Of a stretch of DNA of 64,000 nucleotides, positions 20,769 to 32,391 are shown piece by piece (position 1 is the first letter of the stretch; each line of letters starts with the position of its first letter). The stretch is from NCBI GenBank assembly GCA_963682025.1, contig OY821519.1, forward strand, positions 68,274,025 to 68,338,024. The letters are read 5' to 3'. Source of the stretch: Cordilura impudica. Lineage: Eukaryota; Arthropoda; Insecta; Diptera; Scathophagidae. The notes beneath the pieces were generated by a model that saw only the letters and a program-made list of their open reading frames with translations, did not search any database and was not told the origin of the DNA. Position numbers and translations under genes: made by a program.

Positions 20769-22694
20769 ATGTCGGAACCAAAATGTAAAATAGACCATTT
20801 TTGTAATGTTTGTGGACGTTTCATAGCAAGCGATGAAAAATGTGGCAATGCGAGTGATATTTTTTGGAAGCCTATAAACAATATTTCTCGCAAGAGTTTA
20901 TCACTGACGTAAATTATGCCTCTAAAAAAGTTTGCTTTTTAATTGCTATTCAACTCTTATGCAATGGAAAAGTGAAAAGAAGAAGGCTATGCCTTTTGGT
21001 ATACCAATGATGTGGTTAGACAACAGCCCGCATCAAGAAGAAAATTGCTATGGATGTATCAACTACCATAAAACTTTGAGTAGAAGGATAGCAAAGAATA
21101 AAACTTATATAGCAGTGCCAAGTTTCCAATTACCATTACCGCACTCAGAATTCGTTCCAGTACCAAAATACCGAAGTATTGATCTTCAAACAGATATCAG
21201 TACTACAACCGCCGCTGCTACATCCATGGAAGGTACATCCTATGAAACATCAAAGGACCCAATCCTAGTCACACAAAACCAATTGGATGGAATTGTTGCA
21301 AATTTGTGTTTGACTCAGAAAAAATCAGAACTACTGGCTTCATTTTTGAAAGGAAATAATTTCCTGGCGAAAGGTACCAAAGTAACAGCATATCGAAAAC
21401 GCCAAAAAGAGTTAGAAAAGTTCTTCAATATGAATGATGCAAAAAATTTCGTTTATTGCAACGATATTGAAAAGTTAATGGATACGATAGGGTTAACCTA
21501 TAAAAAAGATGATTGGCGTTTATTCATCGATAGTTCACTAATCAGCTTAAAAGTTGTGCTTTTGCACAAGACAAATAGAATGCCTTCTGTTCCGATTGCG
21601 TATAGCACTGACACTAGTGAAAATTTCGATAATTTGAAACACATTCTGGAAGTAGCCAAATATAACGAACACCAGAGGCGCATTTGCTGCGACCATAAAA
21701 AAGTTTCATTGATTACAGGCTTAACAGCATCTGGCCCTCCAAAATATCCGTGTGTTTTGTGCGATTGGGATTCACGATACGGAGAAGGTATTAAAGGAAG
21801 ATGCCAGTACAAACAGGATAACTGGAATAGTCGCATTGGACGGAAATGGCTTAAAGACAATAGGCTACACGAAAGTCTTGTTTCTGAAATGAAAATTTTG
21901 TTGCCGTTGCTCCACATTAAACTTGGCATTGCTAAAAATTTTTTGAAATGTATCGCAAAAAGACCAGCAGTATTCAACCGCTTAAAAGACATTTTCCCAA
22001 GAATAAATAACGCCAAAATTCAGGAAGGGGTTGTTAATGGTCCCGACATACGGAAACTAATAAGTCGTCAAGATTTTGACCAAGTTCTGACAGACCGAGG
22101 AATAAATGCATGGCTCGCATTGAAAGCAGTCATTAAAGGACTTTTGGGTAAAGAACGCAAAGACAACTACAGGCAATCTGTTGCAAACATGTTGGCAGCT
22201 TTCGATGAAATTGGGGTTAATATGTCGTACAAAATTCATCTCTTGCATCAGCATCTTGATCAACTTGCTCAACAGTTGCCAACTGAATCTGATGAGCAAG
22301 GTAAACGTTATCACCAAACTGCGCTTCCATTTGAAATAAGGTAACTATAGAGTGTGCATATTTTGAATTCCTAGATTTTTCTAATATCTTTGTCAGAGTG
22401 CACAATTTAAACATGTTAACGATTAAAAACTATTTTTGTTTCAGGTACAGAGGAAAGAAATCTCCAGATGCAATACTCGCTGAAATTTGTTGGTGGTATA
22501 AAAACACCTTTGAAGAAGTGGAAGACGAGGAAAAAGAGGAAGAAGGGGAAGACAAAGATGAAATTGCAGAATATCTGTTGGACGAAATTATCGACCTTTC
22601 TGATGTGATGATGATGACGATGACCAAGATATTAGAGAGAGCAGTGATGTTGATCCACAGCCGCCTGCTAAACGGCAACTGGCCAAATCATTAA
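20769..22694 (+). pseudogene. RNase H-like transposase of unfamiliar family, one intron, two frame changes
   Basis: ATG at 20769 opens MSEPKCKIDHFCNVCGRF, a CxxC knuckle like the one at 3.56 kb. A deletion and frame change near 20905-20945 remove the second Cys pair. The main frame (20932-22340) then holds a CYGC motif, LLASFLKGNNFLAKGTKVTA, FIDSSLISLKVVLLHK (Asp at about residue 200 of this frame), CCDHKKVSLITGL (Asp about 254), YPCVLCDWDSR, LLPLLHIKLG, and SDEQGKRYHQ (Glu about 455). Asp...Asp...Glu in these settings suggests a DDE RNase H fold; that is inference. Intron 22341-22444 has GTAACT...TTTCAG and keeps frame (Arg-Tyr-Arg-Gly). Exon 2 has WWYKNTF and an acidic tail; a slip in the GAT run near 22600 changes the end from poly-Asp to Met-rich. 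Otherwise open, so relatively young. Cargo gene is possible but less likely given the relative at 3 kb. Confidence 0.7.
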
Positions 22695-23321
22695 TTTAAT
22701 TATTTAATTTTTGTACTTAAAACTTTTCATAACTAACATATCAAAAATATATTTTTTTCCATATTTTAATAATTTCTTTTTCAATGTTTCTTCAAAACCA
22801 ACACTGAACAAAATTGGTACATAAAAAGTGAGAAGTAAATTAATATTAAGCTGGAAAGCGCAAGTTTTGTATTATGATTATTTTCTTTTCAAATGAAATT
22901 TTTTGAAGAAACTGAGAAGCATATTATAGATTAAACAGAAAGCAAAAAAGACTTAGTTTTGTGGAAAATATTTTCAAAAAGCATGAAAAAAATAATTTTT
23001 CCAAAATTTTGCTTCATAAGCACCACAAAAATTTTCTAAATCAATTTTCTAAAAAAATTTAATTGTTGCACAGGTCTCTAGCAATATTTTGGCTTTTACA
23101 GATTGAAAAACATCAATTAACGACAAGTTATAGCCAAAAAACCATATAAAATATATGCTGAAAATCCGCACTTGACTGCAAAGTTCGAAGGTCGATTAAA
23201 AAAAATTCGAATTAACATAAACAAACGCCGCGATAAGGGTCTTCTAATTTAGGTACTATTTTCACCCCTCACTCTCAGAATCGACCTAACTTTTACTAAC
23301 CTGAATTAGTTCCACAGTGTA

Positions 23322-23722
23322 ATACTACCTCCACCGTGCTCAACCGTCGTAAAAAGATTTTCCTTATTTAATGCAGTTCCAGTTTAATGCAGTTTTCATT
23401 TATCTGAAAATAAAACTTGTTCCCAAAATACTAGATCCTTATTTACATAGTCATTTGTAAAGTCCAAATTATTTTTTTTCTATTGATATTGAAAATGAGT
23501 GCCTTTCTATGTGCCACCCGACCATGATAGTCAGATTCTTTTCCAATATTTCGCGAACGGTTTTATCATAAATATCTTTGCCGAAGGATTCTTTGATTTT
23601 AGAACTAACTTGGGAATCAGTAATTCTGGGATTCTGTTCTGCTGACGCCAATACAGTTCACTTTTAGGTCTGAGTTAGTTTGGAGAGGCGACCGGATTCT
23701 TTGATACAAGTAAAATTCCCAA
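23322..23722 (-). pseudogene. Tc1-like transposase, middle fragment
   Basis: Minus-strand reading: ESGRLSKLTQT, then SAEQNPRITDSQVSSKIKES, GYHGRVAHRKALI after a frame change, DYVNKDLVFWEQVLFSD (first catalytic Asp region) and TVEHGGGS ending at the right TIR of the 4.1-kb transposon. These are the second helix-turn-helix and the first catalytic block of Tc1 transposases. N-terminus and the rest of the DDE domain are missing. Confidence 0.75.
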
Positions 23723-25370
23723 TTTGTCAATGATGAAATGTTCGTAATTCAAAATATTATATTGAAATTTAAAATTTTCATCTCAAAGTATACGAATAAT
23801 GTTTTTAGCAGATGTATATATACAATCATATGTATGTCCAATTATTACCTGCCAAAAAAAAAAGTTGACTATAAAGCCAATAACACTAAGATTGAAAATT
23901 GAACATTTCTTCTTGATAATAATCCATGTTTTGTTGGATTTTTTTGTTTGTTTTTTTTTTTTTTTTTTGGAAACCAAATCAAAATGTGTGTATGCAGATT
24001 TGCAAATAGCATGGCTTTGTTTGTAGCGATGAATGGTTGATTTCGACTATGTATGTATGTACGGCAGGGTGGAGTGACAATGTATGAGATTTAATTTTAT
24101 TTCGAATTTAACTTCAGCTCTGAAATTAAAAAATTAAATTATATATAATTCATAATATTGTCAAATTTAATTAAATATATTCTTATTTCAACTGATTGCA
24201 TTCTCTTTCGTTGCAGTTATATATATATGAAATAAATATTTGCTAGAATCTCATTTCGTCGTCTTTGTTAAATACTTTGTTAAATATCAAATTTGACATA
24301 ATTGCAAATGTTGACAAATAAAATTGAAAAAAAAAAAAAGATAAAAGTCCAATTAAAAGAAATATGTATGTAAATGCTAAGAAAAAACGTATACATAAGA
24401 CATGGCTCCAAATTGCTTAAAAATCGGTTATATAAATTTTTTTCATTACAATCTCTGAACTATAGCTTATCAATTAATTTTAAAAATATAGATTCAAAAA
24501 TTATGAATGTTGACCTCTTAATTTACTTATTATTTAACTTTTTAGCATGAGGTGATTACGAAATGAAAAATCACAAAATTGTAAAACGACTTTTATATTT
24601 TTAATATTTTATTTTTGATATTTCGACCAACTTTATCAGTCATTTTCACGTAAAATTTGTCTTTAAATAATTACGTCGTGTCGTTCGAGTGTTGATTATT
24701 TCAAATCAAAATTTGTATTGTTTTATTTCGTAATGATCAGATGCCGAAAAATTTTATTTTAAAAAAATATTTATATTTTGGAATTTTGTTTTTAAATTTT
24801 TCATTATTGCAATTTAGATATTGTTGAAATACATGGCTCCTTTTCGCCCTCTCTATAGTGAAAATTTAGTGTCTATCATCTATTTGTATAGACCCTGAAG
24901 TTCCAACAATTGCCAAGTCGCTCCATCCTCATGTTCATATAATCTTTTCCAAACATGTGATAGGTATCCGTAGCAAAATCGACAAACAACAAACTTTTAA
25001 AACAGATGAAAATTGTATAGTCAGTGGTATTGGTTGCAGGTACTGCAACATTTTCTGCTCATAACCGTAAAATCTTTACTTTAACCTTTAAATGTAACTT
25101 TGTATCTCTTTAGGTATGACAATAAAAGAGCCATGCGAATCCACGGTATATTGCAAATGAATTAATTCAGCGTCCAATTGATTTGCCTGTTTTTCTTCGA
25201 TTAAAATTAATAATAATTTAAATACGAAGTGCTTAGAAACAAATATTAATAGTTTCATCATTTTGAAATTATTCGAATAAATTTTAAATAAATTAAAACT
25301 TTGCATGGTAACAAATTGTTGATCAACTCTTTTGATTTAAAAACTGTTGTTGTTTATATTACACTGTGGA
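23723..25370. other. Mostly unrecognised; one possible short coding scrap
   Basis: AT-rich. A minus-strand frame at 25088-25306 ending DAELIHLQYTVDSHGSF looks less biased than its surroundings but I do not recognise it. A poly-T/poly-A stretch lies at 23939-23968. Nothing else supported. Confidence 0.3.
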
Positions 25371-25399
25371 CCATTTTCGGGTACATTATCGGGGGGTAA

Positions 25400-26810
25400 C
25401 GAATTCCAAGTCTGGGTGCAAGTACTAGGCCAGTATAGTCAAAACTACAAAAGGTTTTGCGCTTTCAGGCCTAACATTTTATATAATCTTTCATAATTTT
25501 TCCTCTCCTTATGTTTCCTTGATTAGTTTTTCGGCTATAACTCAAGAACCATTCATTCTTCATGAAAATAGTTGGTAAATCTTCAAAAAATTTTTTTTAT
25601 AAATATATCCATGTGAGAAATAAGTAAAATACAAAAAACTGAACCAGTTCAGGAAAAAACACACACTGAATAAAAAACTCGTACATATATGTAAACAAAC
25701 GTAGCTCAGACCAACAAACACAAATTTTTATTTCCATATCAGTTATGTGTGTTTCTACATTTTGTACGGTGCCCAACACAATCATGACTGTGTTTCGTTT
25801 TAATATTTCGTTATCTACACGAACATTTTTCTATCATGTATTTTTTGTTTAGAATACACATAAACCACACAGATTCCAGTGTAGCTTTATTTCAAGTTCG
25901 TTTTCTTGCACGTGTACTGCTAAAAAAAACAACAAAACATGTTCTTCAACGCGTACATCTAAAAATTAAAGCATTATACATTTCAGCCAAATTTAAAAAA
26001 AATCTAAAATAATTCATTAGCAGTTATAAAAAAAAAAGATAATAATAAAAATAAAAAAAATAAAACTAAAAATGTAGTAATAAAATAGAAAAGAGAGAAA
26101 TTTTATATGCTGTTTATGACTTAATTTCTTTTTTTCCCGATCGCGAGTGGGTAGTGTTTTAATTTTTAGATGTACGCGTTGAAGAACATGTTCCGTTTTT
26201 TCGTAGTATACTCTTGCACGAACTAAAAATAAAGCTACACTCGAATCTGTGGGGTTTATGTGTGTTCGAAACAAAAAATACGTGATAGAAAAATGTTCGT
26301 GTAGATAACGAAATATTAAAACGTGACTGTGTTGGCTACCGTTCAGTCGTGACTGTGTTAGGTACCGTTCAGTCGTGACTGTGTTGGGTACCGTACAAAA
26401 TGTAGAAACACACATAACTGATATGAAAATAAAAATATAAGTTTTCTGCTTTAGAACAGAACATTATGTGTTTCATGTGTGTATTTTCTGAATCTTGTTC
26501 AATATTAAAAATATCACTATACGGATACATATCTTCATTCCACTAAATAATAATCATACGCACATATTTGTTGTTATCCAAAAAATTTATTAAAAAAGGA
26601 AAAAAATTTAATTTTTGAAGATTTCAATAAAATTAGATCAACTTGATTTGCTGAATCTATTTGCTGAAGAATGAAATGAGAAATCATCAATAGTTCTTGA
26701 GTTATAAACTAAGCAAACATTTAACAAGATATTTAAAAAATGTAAATAGTTCGCCTGAAAACTCCAAATGTTTTATAGGAAGTACTATACTGGCCTATAT
26801 TACCCGCAAT
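25400..26810. mobile_element. Foldback/MITE of about 1.4 kb
   Basis: Inverted arms: GGCCAGTATAG at 25430 pairs with CTATACTGGCC at 26785; TATAACTCAAGAACC at 25538 pairs with TTCTTGAGTTATA at 26694; ATAACTGATATG at 26415 and CATATCAGTTAT at 25735; TGTTCTTCAACGCGTACATCTA at 25939 pairs with 26170-26191. The arms thus run about 25420-25990 and 26155-26800 with a 160-base loop. End sequence resembles TTATCGGGGGGTAAC / GCGGGTAAT. No protein; no clear target duplication found. Confidence 0.75.
26324..26396. repeat. 26-bp tandem repeat in the right arm
   Basis: About 2.8 copies of CGTGACTGTGTTGGGTACCGTTCAGT-type unit; the matching left arm (25767-25795) has a single copy, so this expansion occurred after the arms formed. 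Confidence 0.85.
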
Positions 26811-26897
26811 ATATAATTATCGTTATATATAAAAATTTATTTTGAATCACATATATGATGAACCATAGAGTTAACAGCATCATGGCAATTTTCTTGT

Positions 26898-27312
26898 TCT
26901 TATGCCGTTTTCTTTTCTGACAAAAAATGTCGCCCATTTTTTGCCCTTTTTTCGAATAGTGTATTTTTTTATATATTCTGAATTAAGAACAAGCTTATCT
27001 TATACATCAATCGAAAGGTCTCAAAGTCGAGCCCTCGTAAATCAGAAAAAATTCCAGCCATTGACTTCTTTCAGGTCATAGTGTGAGAATATTTCCCCAT
27101 TGTTCCCCTTTTTTGAATATTTTCACCCTATGACTTCCAAGAGGATAATAATACAATTTTTTCCCATTTATGAACACAGCACTGTGAGACCTTTCGATTG
27201 ATATATAATATAAGGTTGCTCTTAATCCAGAATATATAAAAATTACATTTTTCTAAAAAAGGGCAGAAAAAGGGCGACATTTTTTGTCAGAAAAGAAAAC
27301 GGCATAAAAGAA
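26898..27312. mobile_element. Foldback MITE, about 415 bp
   Basis: Strong hairpin: TTATGCCGTTTTCTTTTCTG at 26901 and its inverse at 27283-27309, continuing through ACAAAAAATGTCGCCC, CAATCGAAAGGTCTCA / TGAGACCTTTCGATTG (about 27008 and 27182) and GGTCATAGTGTGA... / ...CACCCTATGACT. Non-coding. TTATGCC ends suggest a short TTA/TTAA-like target but the flanks do not prove it. Confidence 0.8.
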
Positions 27313-27585
27313 TCGGCGTTCCAATATTTCTAGATTTAGATGTATCGGGTGGCTCCTAGGAAACGTTTTTTATTTAATGAATTGCTTTCTTCTTTCTGGT
27401 TTATTAAAATTTAAATTAAAGTTTGGAAACATGTTCACATTGTGTTGTCTTTATAATGGTGGCCATTGTTTGCTTGGACATGACATGTTTTTTCCAGATC
27501 ATTTCCCATAACTTTTCTTAGAATTTCTGGTCCTAGTGCCCTCACTTCTTCTTAAGCAGTTGTATGGTTTCTGGCTTATGGGCAT

Positions 27586-29118
27586 TAGGATGGTCCTTAA
27601 AAAATGAAAATGCGATTTTGGGGATAGGCGGGGTCCAGTTTCTTACCTTTCGATATAAAACTAATAAATGTGAAGTTTAGGTACAATCGAAAAGAAAAGT
27701 CGCGCCGGAAATCGATTGAAAACTTCAAGTGTGTTTATATGGGGAAAATATCACTTTTTTTTTAGATTATACGAAAATTTCGTTCTATAGCTTAATTTTT
27801 CTGAAAAGTTGTTATAAAAATCGGGATCAGTATTAAATTATCTATACAAAAAGCTATAAAAATTCAAAATCGAACATAAATTCGCCAAGAAATAACAAAT
27901 GCCACCGACCACTTGTGTGCCAAAAAAAACAGGTCATGAAATTTGATGGCATTTTTTCAACTTTGAGAAATTGATTAAAGCCATAATTTTCTTATCTCTA
28001 TACTTATAAGTAATCAGATATGAAGTATTGTTTTATTACCACGTTGTTAACCTATTGCACATTGAGACCGAAAATGGGAAATTTTGTGGATAAAATTTTG
28101 AAAACTCCTATTTCAAGTTTTACACAATTTTCTTAAACAAATTTAAAAAATGGATCTGGCACTTCAAGGTTTTATTAAAAACATGTCAAAGATTAACTGC
28201 GTGAGTTTTTAGGTAAAGCCCTTTACCAGAATTTTTTTGACAAGGATTTTATTTTTTCGGATTTCGCAACAGTACTTGCAAAATATTTGAATTTTTTGAA
28301 TAAATTGTCTTTTATTAGTTTGGGGTCATACGTGACCCCAATTCCAAAAGGGTTAATGAGGTCATATTATTTTTTTCCGAAAATCTAGGCTACTAAGATA
28401 AAATATAACATTTAAAAGTAGAAAAGTGATGAATTTGTGATACAAAGTATTTAGAAAGAGTACATTTACAGAATATTTTACAAAAATCCCATTTTTTTCG
28501 AAATCCGCAAAAATTAAATCATTGTCAAATAAATTCTGGCGCAGGGATTTACCTAAAAATTCACACAGTTAATCTCTGATGTGTGTTTAATAAAACCTTT
28601 AAGTGTTAGATCCATTTTTTTAAATTTTGTTTAAGAAACTTTTTTAAAACATGAAAAAGGACTTTTCGAAATTTTATCAAAAAAATTTCCCATTTTCGGT
28701 TTAAATGCGCAATAGGTTAAGAACATGGTAATAAAGCAATACTTCATAGCTGATTACTTATAAGTTTACAGACAAAAAAAATTATGGCTTTAATCAATTT
28801 CTCAAAGTTTAAAAAAATGCCACCAAATTTATTGACTTAGTTTTCTTTGGCACAAAACTGGTCTGGGGACTTTGTTATTTCTTTGCGAATTTTTATTGAT
28901 TTCAAATTTTTATAGCTTTTTGAAAAGCTAATTTAATACTGATCCCGATTCTCTTCGGAAAAGTTAAACTATAGAACGAAATCTTCGTAAAATCTCAAAA
29001 AAAAAAATCATATTTTCCCCATATAAACCCCTTGAAATTTTCAATTTATATTGAAAGGTAACAAACTGAACCCCGCCTATGCCCAAAATCGCATTTTCCT
29101 TTTTTAAGGACCACTCTA
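27586..29118. mobile_element. Foldback element F, 1,533 bp, with 8-bp duplication
   Basis: Ends TAGGATGGTCCTTAAAAAATG and ...AAGGACCACTCTA; ATGGGCAT is duplicated at 27578-27585 and 29119-29126 (nTnnnnAn). Same family as 13163-15279 but the centre and about 550 bases of one arm are deleted. The duplication falls in the codons for Met-Tyr-Ala of the mariner, which reads on across it, confirming the boundaries. Confidence 0.9.
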
Positions 29119-29556
29119 ATGGGCATACATCTTACCACTTAGGTAGCCCCGTGGTGGCAAGAACAACAATTCTAGATTATTCCCCACCTCCGGCCTGAAA
29201 AACTGCTCGATCAGTATCCGGTAATGAATGACATTCACATTAACCGCAACTTGTTTGTCGTTTACGAAAAAATATGGTTCAATGATTCTTTCTGGAGCTT
29301 AGCATATCACTGGGAGCATTTGATGTTTATTTGGGTGCCCTATATTCTCCAATTTTTTTATTCATGTGACCACTGAGGTGCAAATGGGTTTCATCGTTTA
29401 TTATGAGTTTGTGAATAAACACGTTGTTTGCTAGGCACAATTCTTGAAATCGGCTACTGTATTGAATGCGTGTATGTACATCACTTGGTTTTAGCTCGTG
29501 AAGCAATTAAATCGTATATAGGAAAAGGTGAAACAAATGTAAAACAATTAAGAAAA

Positions 29557-29933
29557 CTAGCAGATTCCAGCGCTCGAAATTCGAGCGCAAATTCTAGGAA
29601 ATTTTATTTTTTCATTAAATAAAGACCCTAAAAGTATGCTAATCAATTAAAGCCAATTCACAAATCAACACAAAAAACCAACTCATTTTTATAACAAACA
29701 CATTAAGAAATTTAATAAAAACACACATAGCATTTTATAATTTTATGCATGTGTTAGTATGAACTTTAAATGCAGTTTACTCAAAATAATGGAAAAAATT
29801 AAAAAATCTGTAAATCTGCAAAACGGCTAAAAAGAAATACCTTTCAAATAATATACGCTTAGTCAAAATCGGGATAAAACGGTAGAACAAAACATCAGTC
29901 ACAAGAAATCACCTAGCCTATTAATATTATAGA
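29557..29933 (-). mobile_element. Mini-Helitron H1 copy C, complete
   Basis: Minus-strand TCTATAATATTAATAGG start, GCGCTCGAAATTCGAGCGC hairpin region (perfect stem) and CTAG|T end. Exactly 377 bp, the same as copy A. The hairpin has compensatory-looking changes relative to copy A (GCACTCGAATTTCGAGGGC). Confidence 0.85.
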
Positions 29934-30596
29934 TTATAATCGATCTAGACCCTACGACCCTATTTCTTACGTCCAACTAATTAGATACAGAAAATAAGCA
30001 TACACCAAATTTGAATGGCACTATTATTAATTTTATACCTTCGGATGTGAAAACGTTCATATCGGATGCTATATTTATAGGGGGACTAGTTCGAAAAATG
30101 GACATATATCAAATTTCAGAAAAATTATTCCAATATTTTGTTTTTCTAATATATTTAAGTGAAGATCGGCTTTACGACTAAGAATTGTCATATAGGGTTT
30201 CTTTTGGGACTACTGAGAAATGGATGTAATAAACATACACAAACCCAATTTGATCGTGATAATTTGAATATTATAGCAATTTAAGTCAATCTCATTTGAA
30301 TAGGGACTAGGTCTGAACATGAACCGAATTTCACCAATTTCAATAGCGTTTGGTTTATGGCCAATAGGAGATAAAATTTCATTAAAATACATCCATATTG
30401 GCGTTCTGTAGTTTGGTTAAAAGGTTTACACGAACACACAGACGGACGGACGGACATCGCTTAATCTACTTAGAAAGTGATTCTGAGTCGATCAATATAA
30501 TAATTCGGTATAATAAGATTGGTCTAGGTTAAATATTTTTGGTAGTTACAAACATCAGCACAAAGTCATTATATCCAAACCACATAGTGGTATAGA
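29934..30596 (+). mobile_element. DINE-1-like element, degraded full-length copy
   Basis: Immediately follows the mini-Helitron. 5' palindrome decayed (AATCGATCTAGACC), several internal deletions, but GACGGACGGACGGACATCGC and the ACATAGTGGTATAG end remain. Confidence 0.85.
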
Positions 30597-30969
30597 TTAC
30601 AATTATTTGCAAGGACCGCCATACATCACCTGCTTATGAGAACATCGCCTGGTGGAAGTTTCAGGATATTCCTCGACACTTGCTTGCAGCCAATCAATAT
30701 TCACGTCGTTTGGAAGTGCACGAGGTATTCCAGCACGCGGAAAATCACAAACAACCCCTTGTTTCCGAAAATGCTGAACCAATCAGTAAATTGTTGGAGT
30801 GCTAAGAGCATTTGAATATTAAAGAAATTTCAATCATTGAAATTATGATATTCGTGATCGATAATAATAGAATACTGAATTTCAAAATAAAATTGAATAA
30901 CTTTGGTTCTTTGCTCGGTGCTGAGTGATTCCATCATAAGTTTCACAAGTTTTTCAAAGTCAATTCTGA

Positions 30970-32363
30970 AATAAAAATTGAGAAAAATACGTAAATAAAA
31001 AATTAATTCCGTCCTGTGGCAAGTTCATATTTAATTTTTTATTTATGATACAACGTTTCACCACTTGCCGATAATCAGTTTATTTATCTAATATTCCTGG
31101 ATGAAAGAGTTAAAAAAACTAAATAATTTACCGTTCTTTTTTATATTTTTCTCATATATAATTACCAAAGATTAGGCGCAATTACATAATATATATTTCA
31201 ATAGCAGTAACCCAACTTTTCCTCCGGAATATTATTTTATCATATACTTATTAGGGTTAAATATCATACGTACTTGAATAAGAATCATTAAAGTTAAATA
31301 TTCCAATCAATACATTGCTAAAGATTAAGGTGGCCATTGTTTTTCTGTATAGTCATATTGTAATATAAAAAAATTTTGTAATATATAACCAATGCTCCCG
31401 ACATCAACCTAATACTTACGTCTTTACCCTATCTGTCAGATGTACACTTCCATTCATCTGTCAGTAATAAAACATGAAAATCACAATGGCATTTGCTTAC
31501 ATTTCGCATTTATTATTGAACCAAGTACTAGCAATGAAAAGCTCTTACTATAATGACAAGAAGTTTCCGTAACAATATTATAATTGAAAATATGTAGAGT
31601 GGGTCACAGCGATAATTGTTCCGCAAAGCATAGCTACATTAATTAACGGTACCTTTTGAAAACATCATTCGCCGGTTTAAAAATGAAAGCCCATATATAA
31701 ATTAATCGAAAATAAGAAATAAAAAACTATTAAGAGAACGTCAGGAAAGGTAGACAATCAATTAAACCGAGATAAAGGCAAAGTGCACCGAAACTTCGAC
31801 ACAATATAAGCCGTAACGCCGAAAAAATAAGAGGAATCTTGCGAAAGTATGGACTTAATGGCTCGATCGATGTTTATGAATTTTACTTTGTTCTATTTTC
31901 CCCAAAAAGCAGAATAAATATAAAAATATCTGAAAAATAAATGGGCGTCTCACCTCTGTTACCGAGTAACGGTACTTTGTGTTATATCACAGGTTATTAG
32001 CGTGAGTGGCCTTGCTGAAAATAGATATAATGGATAAAAAAACAAATATAATTTAAAGAAATTTTGAAGACATGCTTTTATACGATTTCAAGTAAATCGC
32101 AAAACATATACAAAATGATGAAATAATTTTTTGTAGTTCACTTTATGTAAAAGCTGAAAGATTTAGAGCTTTAGTTGGTCAGAAAATTGCTGAAATTTCA
32201 ATTATAAAAATTCACATCAAAAAAACTAACAAGCAGACAAAGAGAGTTTTTATATAATATCATGTAAAAAAGTGAAGTCATTCTAAAAGAATTACATTTT
32301 CATTGCTTCTAAACGAAAAACATCTTTGAATTTGGTTTTAAACAACTCCAGAAGAAGTTAATC
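30970..32363. other. No gene recognised
   Basis: About 1.4 kb of AT-rich sequence without recognisable coding frames or shared repeats. It contains no motif I can assign. Confidence 0.45.
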
Positions 32364-32391
32364 AAAAAAGAAAATTATAGTCGGTCTACAC

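Larger units (their letters stand above)
19194..23319 (+). mobile_element. Transposon of unassigned superfamily, 4.1 kb with about 440-bp TIRs
   Basis: Left TIR 19194-19632 and right TIR 22884-23319 are inverted copies, starting CACTGTGGAACAAATTCAGG. A TA dinucleotide flanks both ends (19192-19193, 23320-23321). Inside are a DINE-1-like insertion (19934-20738) and one plus-strand gene with an intron (20769-22694). Removing the DINE-1-like copy gives a native element of about 3.3 kb. TA duplication is known for Tc1/mariner and some other groups, but the protein does not look like a Tc1/mariner transposase, and TIRs this long are unusual for that group. The left flank is hAT-derived and the right flank Tc1-derived, so the two flanks are not obviously one pre-insertion sequence. 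Confidence 0.8.
27345..30950 (-). pseudogene. Mariner-type transposase, dismembered by three insertions
   Basis: Read on the minus strand the parts are: LSTEQRTKVIQFYFE (about 30930, N-terminal HTH); VQHFRKQGVVCDFPRAGIPR (about 30780, second HTH linker); KPSDVHTR...LIINDETHLHLSGHMNKK (about 29460-29330, first catalytic Asp in NDE); EPYFFVNDKQVAVNVNV (about 29290); YLSGKMYA (29135) continuing on the far side of the foldback as HKPETIQ, RALGPEILRKVMGN (27577-27470). This order matches mariner-superfamily proteins. Interrupting elements: foldback 27586-29118 (8-bp duplication), mini-Helitron 29557-29933 and DINE-1-like 29934-30596. Many stops; the second Asp block (QQDGA) is missing. Confidence 0.75.

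Noticed and set aside
21498..22317. Antisense frames opposite the 20.8-kb transposase gene
   Set aside because: Shadow frames; the plus frame has the family match and the intron.
24605..24660. CTGATAAAGTTGGTCGAAA (minus) as a hammerhead ribozyme core
   Set aside because: It has CTGA-A and GAAA blocks but no paired stem II or obvious stems I and III; not supportable by eye.
25088..25306. Possible host exon (DAELIHLQYTVDSHGSF)
   Set aside because: No recognisable family, no convincing splice partner; kept only as an unassigned scrap.
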